NCBI GenBank assembly: GCA_963457665.1
Contig: OY735209.1
Coordinates: 11,434,314 to 11,498,313 of the forward strand
Direction of reading: 5' to 3'
Length of the DNA: 64,000 bases
From: Thysanoteuthis rhombus
Lineage: Eukaryota > Mollusca > Cephalopoda > Oegopsida > Thysanoteuthidae
The translations under genes and the position numbers were made by a program. Below, piece after piece: positions 57,236 through 64,000 of this stretch. The notes beneath the pieces are model-generated. The model saw only the letters and a program-made list of their open reading frames with translations, did not search any database and was not told the DNA's origin. The first letter of the stretch is position 1. Each line of letters opens with the position of its first letter.

Positions 57236-57302
57236 CTACCTTGTATTTCGGAAAAGTTGTTTTCGTTCAGCAAAAATCCACTCCTATTTCCTCCTATTGC
57301 AG

Positions 57303-57503
57303 GGGTCAGATTTGAACTCAAGTGACTCCCATGGCCACACCCCACTCCTACTAGCTGCAGCCAAGGGTCACTGGGAAGTGGTCCATCTACTCCTGAAAAA
57401 AGGAGCTAGTCTATCTGTGAAGGACAAAAAGCAGCAAAATTTTCTCCACTTGGTCGTCCAGAATGGAGCCCAGCTAGACCAATTTGAAAACTCTCTCAAG
57501 AAG
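57303..57503 (+). CDS. TRPA1: TRPA1-like exon H, codons 296-362
   Basis: Acceptor CTCCTATTGCAG, donor AAGAAG|GTGAGT. Encodes GSDLNSSDSHGHTPLLLAAA, KGHWEVVHLLLKKGASLSVK and DKKQQNFLHLVVQNGAQLDQ FENSLKK, two ankyrin units with an excellent consensus. The insect counterpart is GADINALDKEHRSPLLLAAS to NVLHFVIMNGGRLTDF. The exon ends with a segment shorter than in insects before the next unit. Phase 0 at both ends, 201 nt. Confidence 0.94.
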
Positions 57504-58174
57504 GTGAGTATTGATCTGTTCAGTTGTCTGGGATAAGCAGATACCGAAAATTAACTAGTAAGAGCTAAAAGTAACCAAACAAATGAGTTCAATGAGACTA
57601 GAATGGAAAACCAATATCTGTTACCATAGCAAGATTACTATTTGTTGGCACATGAACATGCGTTGGTAATTTGACTATTGAAAGGTGGAGAAAAATTCAA
57701 GCAAAAAACAAGTGTTACATCTCAATAATTTTTATCATCATGTGAGCATGTTAATGCATTTTGATGGTTGCCAACCACCTTTTTCAAAACGCTTTGCAGC
57801 AGTTGTTTAGAAAATGCTGTTTAAATGTTCAAAATTTGAGGAATGAAATGAGGAGACTAGTGTTTCTGATTGTTTTGTCGGAGTGGAAAGGGGAGGTTAC
57901 TAAATTTATAGGCAACATGTTTACATTCAGCGTAGAATAGCCCTATTTTGCATATAATGCAAGCCTCCTTCAGGAGAGAGCATGACCGAGGTCAGTCAGT
58001 AAGAAAACTGACCAATCACAAGAGAGAGAATTGGGACACAGAAATTTGAATAATGCAGACAATAGAGACAGTTTATTCCTTTGTTATGTTACTGAATTAC
58101 AGGTCTGTCCAGGTTTATGTTCAATTTGGCAAAAAGTGATTTTTTTATAAAGATCTATAACTTATTTTCTTTCA

Positions 58175-58575
58175 CATAAACTTCAGTAAAATAAAAATCA
58201 TGTACAACAAACATGTTGGAAATAAATGCACAACAATCAAAATCGAGAATGTGCACATGAGAGAATCATGCACAACATCACAGTATATTAAGGGAAAAAT
58301 AGTAGTTTGAGACATTAGAGAAACCATTGAGAAACTCAAATGGCAATGGGCTGGCCTTGTTGCAAGAATAGCAGACAACTGATGGATATCACAATTCACA
58401 ACATGGATCCCCAGATATCAAATGAGCAACCAAGGCTGGCAGAATATGAGATGGCGAGACAAACTGGACAGGTTTAGAAAATATTGGCTCCACGACACTC
58501 ACGATAGAGATATGTGGCGAGTCATAGGGAGGGTCTATGTCCAACAACAGAGGATAAAAGACTGATGATGATAAT
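58175..58575 (+). mobile_element. 3' end of a non-LTR retrotransposon (RTE-like)
   Basis: Reading with shifts gives ENVHMRESCTTSQYI, EKLKWQWAGLVARI, RWRDKLDRFRKYWLHDTHDR and a segment like VIGRVYVQQQRIKD followed by GATGATGAT. Same family and same 3' terminus as the copies at 21530, 30290 (minus) and 52985. 5' truncated. Confidence 0.72.
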
Positions 58576-58887
58576 TCTTTTACTATAAATTGAATTTGTA
58601 AAAATATTTTTTATCTTATAAGAAATATTATTTTATTACTGTAAATTACATAAATTGATATATAAGTTATTTTGTTTAAAATGTTACCATAAATTAGATG
58701 AATTGAGATATCATTTATGCTATTCTTTATTTTATTGAGAAAGTAGGGAGGGTAGGAAAGAAAGTAAGGTTGTTTACAGAGGGGGGTAGGAAGAAAATGG
58801 GGAGAAAGGGAAGTCAGATTGTTTAATGAGAGGTTAGGACAAGAAGGGAGGAAAGAAAGTTAGGTAGTTTATTGAGGATCAACATGA

Positions 58888-58945
58888 TGATGATCATCAT
58901 CATCATTATCATCATCATCATAATAATAATAATAATAATAATGAT
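58888..58945. repeat. mixed ATC/AAT triplet array
   Basis: CATCATCATCATT-type triplets pass into AATAATAATAATAAT and further imperfect triplets to about 58975. Confidence 0.9.
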
Positions 58946-59155
58946 GATAATAATAATGATAATAGTAATGAATAAATAGATAAATGAATAAAAATAAAAA
59001 AAGACGATTAGTGACACTGAATTCCCTCCTTAGGTTGTCAATGATGTCATTTTAATTTTGAGAAATCAATACATTATATAACCTGTTTGTCCATCTTTCT
59101 TTTTCAAATAAAATTTATTCCTGGAATGATACTTTTTCTCCCCATTTGTTTGCAG

Positions 59156-59319
59156 TATGGTAAGAACCTTCTGAATGATCAGGACCAAAATGGTTGCACG
59201 CCTCTTCATTATGCCACAAAAGATGGCCATTTAACAAACATTGATGATTTAATCCAGCTTGGTGCCATAGTCAATCTGAAAGACAACAGAGACCAGTCTC
59301 CATTCCATTTTGCCTCTAG
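59156..59319 (+). CDS. TRPA1: TRPA1-like exon I, codons 363-416
   Basis: Acceptor CATTTGTTTGCAG, donor CTCTAG|GTGAGA. Encodes YGKNLLNDQDQNGCTPLHYA, TKDGHLTNIDDLIQLGAIVN and LKDNRDQSPFHFAS. NxxDxxGCTPLHYA is nearly invariant between human and insect TRPA1, as is the SP-HFA motif. It starts in phase 0 and ends two bases into an arginine codon that exon J completes. Confidence 0.95.
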
Positions 59320-60411
59320 GTGAGATTTACATAAAAGTCAAAATTGTCCCAAAACAATTATCTTAGCACAGGGCTTCTGAGAGGAATTTTGTAAGTCGAT
59401 ACAAAGCTATTTTTGCTTCCACCAACACACACGATTCGCTAGCACCCTTGTCTTTTAGCCATTCTGTTTTGATCTGCTATAATCCTCTTAGCTTGGCATA
59501 CTATATTTGCTTGCTGGTAGACGATTGTTAACCTATTTTATTCATGAATGTATGGTATCGACTTGGAAGTTTTGATACAAAGCATTACCGAAGAAATTCT
59601 CGGGACACTTTGACCTTCCGAGACCTGGTGCGATCCATCAGCTATGCACCTCACTAATTGACCCTGTCCTGGCTCAAACATTGAAATAATTGATAAGTCT
59701 TTTTATATTTCATTTTTTGATTAAATCTTAATTAAGATTTTGATTCGATTAATAATATCAAGAATCCAAATATAAAATTGCCATCTTTTTAAGATACAAA
59801 TTCATGCACGATTGGTTTTTATGACAATAATGCTAACCAAGAAATGATAAATAGCATTAGAAGTTTTAAATGAAACTCCTCAGGCTTGATGAAAAAATTT
59901 CTTTAAATAATGTATCAGTTTTGATGCTAAATGAAGTTTACTCCTTATATGGTCATTAGAAATAAGGTTGACATTGTCTATCCTTCTGAAAAAGGTCAAC
60001 AACATTCCAAAATTTGTGGTAACATAGCTACCATTAGAATATTCAGTTTGCCACCATCACATTAGGATATTACACCTGAAGAGGCTGTAGAATGAACTGG
60101 CTGAAATTTTGTGTTTATATCACAAACAATAACAAGGAGTTCAATCATTTGAAAAGCACATTAAAAGGAATATCTTCTCTGATATTTACTATTCACTGTT
60201 AATTTGACCGATAAAAATTCAAGGTCAATCAAAGGTTACATTTACATTCATTAAAAGTATATAAATTTGATAAATTTTTAATTGATTCAATTATAAAAAA
60301 CTAAAACAGAATTATGTTTCTACAACTTGAATATTGTCAATAAATATTCTTTCCCAGAAAAGCATGCACAATAAGTAACTATTGACAAAACATAGTAATA
60401 CTATTTTATAG
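59320..60411. other. intron after exon I
   Basis: About 1.1 kb. Contains one copy of the hairpin motif (60074-60110, ACCTGAAGAGGCTG..CTGGCTGAAATTTTG). Otherwise AT-rich with nothing recognised. Confidence 0.65.
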
Positions 60412-60576
60412 GTATGGACGTTACAATACATGCAAGCGTCTGCTTGACAGCAGTAATGGCCGTACTATTTTGAATGAAGCGGACAGTAATGGAGAAACAC
60501 CTTTGCACTTGGCAGCAGAAAATGGGCACACCAAATTGGTTTCTTTGATGTTGCATCAGGGTGCCGTCATCTACAG
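60412..60576 (+). CDS. TRPA1: TRPA1-like exon J, codons 417-471
   Basis: Acceptor ACTATTTTATAG, donor CTACAG|GTAATT. Completes arginine and encodes YGRYNTCKRLLDSSNGRTIL, NEADSNGETPLHLAAENGHT and KLVSLMLHQGAVIY. YGRxNTxxxLL and the following NExDxxGxTPLH are TRPA1 signatures (human YGRINTCQRLL, insect YGRYNTVRQLL). One of the human ankyrin cysteines that can react with electrophiles lies near this region, and Cys in YNTC is shared in position with the human NTC motif. It starts after two and ends after two codon bases. Confidence 0.96.
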
Positions 60577-60680
60577 GTAATTCTTATACATACATTTTAA
60601 GGTCTGCAATATTAGCTTTTTTTTTTTTGCTTACAACATTTTAGCCACTATTACAGACAATCATTTCAATCTAATAGAAA

Positions 60681-61060
60681 ACACTCGATAGAAAACAGGC
60701 ATGTTACCCAGTATTGGGGGGGGGCGATCAATTCATAGATTAGAAGAAAGGGGTGATCAATGATTAAGTTACTTCTCCCATCTTCTGTTGGGAATTGATC
60801 ACTAAAAAAACTAAGGGATCAGTTCAGCAGAAACTTACATTGCGAATTTAACCCCCTCAATAAAAACCCACCTTGGGGGAAATTGGGCAAAAACGATACA
60901 AAACTTTTTTTTCTATTCAAAATAAGTAGTAAATATTGAGAAATTCAGCCCTCTTGCTCCATTGGTGTGGCTTGTAGGTATGATATATACATACATAACT
61001 AGCCAGCCAGATCAACTTGAAAACTGGAAAAACCTATGTGGACAGTTTTGGTTAATAGAT
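60681..61060 (+). repeat. dispersed repeat family A, plus copy (left arm of an inverted pair)
   Basis: AACACTCGATAGAAAACAGG, a poly-G run, GGGGTGATCAATGATTAAGT, AGCCCTCTTGCTCCATTGGT, GCCAGCCAGATCAACTTG and AAACTGGAAAAACCTATG keep the family order. Confidence 0.65.
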
Positions 61061-61082
61061 ATCCCAGTTTGCAAACAAATTT

Positions 61083-61330
61083 TATTAGAAACCGTCAACC
61101 AAGATTGTCCACATAGGTTTCTTCAGTTTTCAAGCGATACTTGCTGGCTGGCTGTCTATTTATCTATGTATCACATGTACAGGCCCCCACCAATGGGGCT
61201 AGAGAGCTGAAAATCTAAAAATTTACTCATTATATCTAGAAAAAAACATTTGTTTTTTGAAAATCCCTCCTCAATAAGTTTTTAGTAAGAGCCTCAATTT
61301 ACATTAAACCAAATATATTTCTTAGTGTGC
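61083..61330 (-). repeat. dispersed repeat family A, minus copy (right arm of an inverted pair)
   Basis: TAGAAACCGTCAACCAAGAT, AGGTTTCTTCAGTTTTCAAG, GCTGGCTGGCTGTC, CACCAATGGGGCTAGAGAGC and TTTTGAAAATCCC follow the minus order. With the copy just to the left it forms a large inverted repeat with a spacer of about 25 bases. Confidence 0.68.
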
Positions 61331-61642
61331 AGTGTATATAAAATATATTTCTCAGAATGCTATTACACAATAAATTTTGAGAATGACTGTTTCAACTCGG
61401 GGTATGATATAGAACTGTTTGCTTGAGGTATAATTCTCTAATTCAATAATAAAGGGCTTATAATTACTATTTTGAATGCAAACTCGATTATTTACACTAA
61501 TTCTGAGAGAAGAAATCCTGTGCTCTTTGATGCTTCCTTGAAAAAAAATAATAGCGTTTATCAGAAATGAATTATTTGCGACTCTAGTTTTGATTCATGT
61601 CCTGATTTTATTTATCTATACTATGAACAGTTTGTACCTTTT

Positions 61643-61961
61643 CTGTTTGCTTCTCTGTTTATAACTATAGATTCACCCATATTCTAGATAATGGCCTTCA
61701 GTTTGTTTCTGTCAATTGATATAGGTTCACCCATGTACTAAGTAATACTGTTTGTTTCTCTGTTTATAACTATAGATTCACCCATATTCTAGATAATGGC
61801 CTTCAGTTTGTTTCTGTCAATTGATATAGGTTCACCCATGAGCTAAGTAATACTGTTTGTTTCTCTGTTTATAACAATAGATTCACCCATGTTCTAGGTT
61901 ATAGCCTTCTGTTTGTTTCTCTGTCTATAATTATAGACTCGCCTGAGTGCTAGGTAATAGG
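61643..61961. repeat. higher-order tandem repeat, 105-bp period (A-B-A-B-A-A)
   Basis: Two related units alternate. Unit A (about 56 bp) has CTGTTTGTTTCTCTGTTTAT, AACTATAGATTCACCCAT and TCTAGATAATGGCC. Unit B (about 49 bp) has CAGTTTGTTTCTGTCAATTG, ATATAGGTTCACCCATG and CTAAGTAATA. A starts at 61643, 61748, 61853 and 61909. B starts at 61699 and 61804. A1-A2, A2-A3 and B1-B2 are all exactly 105 bases apart. Confidence 0.88.
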
Positions 61962-62205
61962 ATCCCCTTTTTATCATCAATGGAACGGAACATTGAGCAT
62001 AAGTATGGCTATAGGAGTTGGATGGATCAGTTCCAGATATCAGGCATGAAGTAAATTATCACAGCTTCCCATTTCTGGAACGTACCCACAACAATTTTCT
62101 ATTACATGAGCTCATAAAACCAAGCAATAATCTCTGTATATAATAGAACAGTCTGACTTTTTTTGCTTGTCTCTTTGTTTCTGTGTCCATGTGAAAAAAT
62201 AAACC

Positions 62206-62595
62206 TGTCTGGTTGATCATTCATTAGAAACCATCACTGACACACATCTTTTGGCAGCATGCCGTGTAGGGTATAATTGATTAAAAACTAGAGTAGGGGA
62301 TGATCAATGAATAAGGCACTTCTCTTATATTTTGTTGAAGAGTGATCACTAAAAAAAATCTGGATTTCCAAAGAAACAAGTGTGACCATTGCTGGATACA
62401 AATAAAGAGGTCAATTTAGTATAGATTCACATTGCAAGTTGAACCCCCCCCCCACACACACACACCAACATGCTTGTTTAGAAGTTGAATTTTTAAAAAA
62501 GAAAAGAATTTGTTTTTAGGCACAATAAAGAGTTGATGTTTTAATTATCAGGCCTCTAGCTCCATTGGTGTGGCCTGTATGTAAGTTTGTATCCT
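62206..62595 (+). repeat. dispersed repeat family A, plus copy
   Basis: CTGTCTGGTTGATCATTCAT, GGCAGCATGCCGTGTAGGG, GGGGATGATCAATGAATAAG, a poly-C plus CACACACA run, GCCTCTAGCTCCATTGGTGT and GGCCTGTATGTAAG. It is truncated at the right by the LINE relic. Confidence 0.62.
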
Positions 62596-62599
62596 TAGT

Positions 62600-63340
62600 T
62601 GAGATCATGAATAGTAGTAAGATAAATCCACTGCTGTTAAATGTGAAAGTTGAGAGGTTAGTGAAAAGGAGATATTACCCATGGAAGAAGTATCGAGATT
62701 GCGGAATGTATATTAGGTATCAAGGTGAAAAGAAGGAATGCAGCAAAAAAGAAATTATGAATTGCCAAGAAGCGGCACGAGGAACATCTCAGCAAAAGTT
62801 TCCAGAAAAATCCGAATACTCTCTTCATGTATGTAAACTGCGAAACGAGAGGAACAACCTCTAAACTTGAAGCAGATGTGGATTGTGATGTAAATGATGG
62901 CCGGGAAATAGCAAAGGAACTAAATTGTTTCTTTCGATCTGTAATTGTTGAGGCAGATGAATAACATGGAATCTCAAGTAATGAATTCATACATAATATT
63001 TATGGCAATAATAGGGCAGATCCGTTTGAATTTATTGAACAGGTATGAGATTCTAGCCTAAGAAAGCTGTTAACAACTATGAACCCAAATAAGGTGATGG
63101 GACCTGATAAGATTCGTCCATGAGAGCTTAGAGAATCTACAAGTATTTTATATTTTCCACTTTACTCAATTTTGAGGAAATCTTCTGACCAAGGTGAATT
63201 TCCAGATATATATATATGGTGTATCACTGTACAAATTATTAAGAATAAGAAGAAAAATGAACATTGAATTATTACAAGACCTTGAACAGTGTGGTTTTGA
63301 GCAGTATGCAAAATTCGGGAACAAATAAACAGCACTATTC
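62600..63340 (+). pseudogene. non-LTR retrotransposon (CR1/Jockey-like) reverse-transcriptase remnant
   Basis: From 62608 the frame reads KVERLVKRRYYPWKKYRDC, YIRYQGEKKECSKK (the KRKYxAWKKYR...Y.K.R...K..+ linker seen in many LINE polyproteins). A shifted frame reads GREIAKELNCFFRSVI, then LRKLLTTMNPNKVMGPDKI RP (63082-63120), a hallmark of LINE reverse transcriptase (L..L..NK..GPD.I.P..L), then FPLYSILRKSSDQGEFPDI and an eroded YRP..LTSV.CK-like stretch near 63270-63310. Stops and shifts make it dead. Only part of the domain is present and the catalytic FADD box is not reached. Confidence 0.72.
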
Positions 63341-63772
63341 AAGGTATGCCTGTGTGTAGAATCAAATATATCTGTGAATTTTTTCTCGGGTCATGACTAG
63401 TTTTATACATGAGCATCACACTCAATAATCATTCTTCAGGTACCTTCTATAATTTTGAGAATAGCCATTCATTCCGCGAGTTATTAAGATTTTTGATTTA
63501 ATTCCAGAATTATTTTGTCCATTTTCTAGAAAAAGAGACTTTCTCGCTTTTTTCCTAACAGATTGTATATCTGAAGGAGGCAGTAGAATGAATCTGCCAA
63601 ATGTTGTGGTAATAACAAAAGTAATATAAAGAATGAGTTCAATAGATCGAGTGATTCTTGGCATCATTTTTCACTTCTTCATGCTTTTCATTCATGATAT
63701 TTCATTCATGACATTTCATTCATGACATTTCATTCATTCAATGATTCTCTGTTCTTGGGGCTTTTATTTCAG

Positions 63773-63887
63773 GAATAAAGATGGCAACACCCCCCTTCAC
63801 CTGGCAGCAGAGAATGGTTATACACAAACAGTGAACTTGTTTCTCAGTCTTCATCCAAATATCATAGATTCTGGGAATCACAACCAC
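63773..63887 (+). CDS. TRPA1: TRPA1-like exon K (last in window), codons 472-510
   Basis: Acceptor CTTTTATTTCAG, donor AACCAC|GTAAGT. The first base completes an arginine with exon J, then NKDGNTPLHLAAENGYTQTV and NLFLSLHPNIIDSGNHNH follow. GYTQT is identical to the human channel at the same place (GWTALHHASMGGYTQT) and the unit follows directly on GAVIYR, as in TRPA1. The exon ends in phase 0. The next exon, expected to begin with a further DGNTALH-type unit, lies beyond the window. Confidence 0.95.
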
Positions 63888-64000
63888 GTAAGTCAGTCAA
63901 TACAATTAAATCCTAAATTGCAAATAAATACAAAGGAAACCGCTTATTGTGATCACTATGAGACAAGGTCTTTGTGATAACAATAATCAGCGCATAACAT
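63888..64000. other. start of the intron after exon K
   Basis: Contains a short hairpin: CGCTTATTGTGATCAC (about 63941) faces GTGATAACAATAATCAGCG (about 63974), separated by about 18 bases. A related hairpin is at 51009-51055. No further exon is present. Confidence 0.7.

Larger units (their letters stand above)
55754..57302. other. intron after exon G
   Basis: About 1.5 kb. Holds an inverted mariner/Tc1 relic (55855-56347), a segment near 56620-56720 shared with 42840-43050, and a minus family A copy (56845-57235). The acceptor before exon H follows TTTCCTCCTATTGCAG. Confidence 0.7.
57504..59155. other. intron after exon H
   Basis: About 1.65 kb. Holds an RTE-like LINE 3' end (58175-58575), a region of AAGGGAGGAAAGAAAGT-type purine-rich direct repeats (58740-58860, about 45-60 base spacing), and an ATC/AAT triplet array (58888-58945). 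Confidence 0.7.
60577..63772. other. intron after exon J
   Basis: About 3.2 kb, the longest complete intron here. It holds two opposed family A copies (60681-61060 plus, 61083-61330 minus), a 105-bp higher-order repeat (61643-61961), a third family A copy (62206-62595), a LINE reverse-transcriptase relic (62590-63340), a hairpin motif copy (63571-63607) and a TTTCATTCATGACA short tandem repeat (63690-63740). Confidence 0.75.

Overview
This window is eukaryotic, AT-rich, repeat-dense genomic DNA. It has very long non-coding stretches, GT-AG introns of about 0.9 to 3.2 kb, long (TA)n and (CA)n(TA)n microsatellites, and decayed mariner, hAT, pogo-like and non-LTR elements. The only gene supported with confidence is on the + strand from about 43.2 kb to the right edge. 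It is the N-terminal ankyrin-repeat part of a TRPA1-type cation channel. The predicted protein follows TRPA1 exon by exon and looks closer to the invertebrate (Drosophila TrpA1-like) form than to the human one. Together with the repeat content this suggests an invertebrate, most plausibly a mollusc such as a cephalopod. The species assignment is inference.

TRPA1 layout: eleven exons lie at 43241-43397, 45906-46081, 48186-48290, 49237-49345, 51788-51888, 53650-53697, 55565-55753, 57303-57503, 59156-59319, 60412-60576 and 63773-63887. Each is bounded by AG/GT, and all junctions keep the reading frame. Joined, they give 1530 nt or 510 codons without a stop. The extreme N-terminus lies upstream and is not securely located. 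The last ankyrin repeats, the six-helix pore domain and the C-terminus lie beyond base 64000.

Region 1 to 43.2 kb holds no confident gene. It contains a possible minus-strand coding exon (3060-3231), a mariner relic with a multiplied right end (5425-6735), a pogo-like element (11212-11995), three hAT-type non-autonomous elements, two of them with good 8-bp target duplications, a decayed hAT transposase (minus, 29.8-30.2 kb), 3' ends of a non-LTR retrotransposon, a second mariner-family relic (19.36-19.89 kb), and many dispersed repeat families that recur inside the TRPA1 introns. The introns carry further mariner, LINE and RTE-like relics, a cysteine-rich element-derived protein fragment, a 105-bp higher-order tandem repeat and the longest microsatellites.

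Because the window holds essentially one gene, gene cooperation cannot be read from it. The recurring theme is expansion of the TRPA1 introns by the same repeat families that fill the upstream flank. All homology statements come from reading translated sequence by eye, not from a search.
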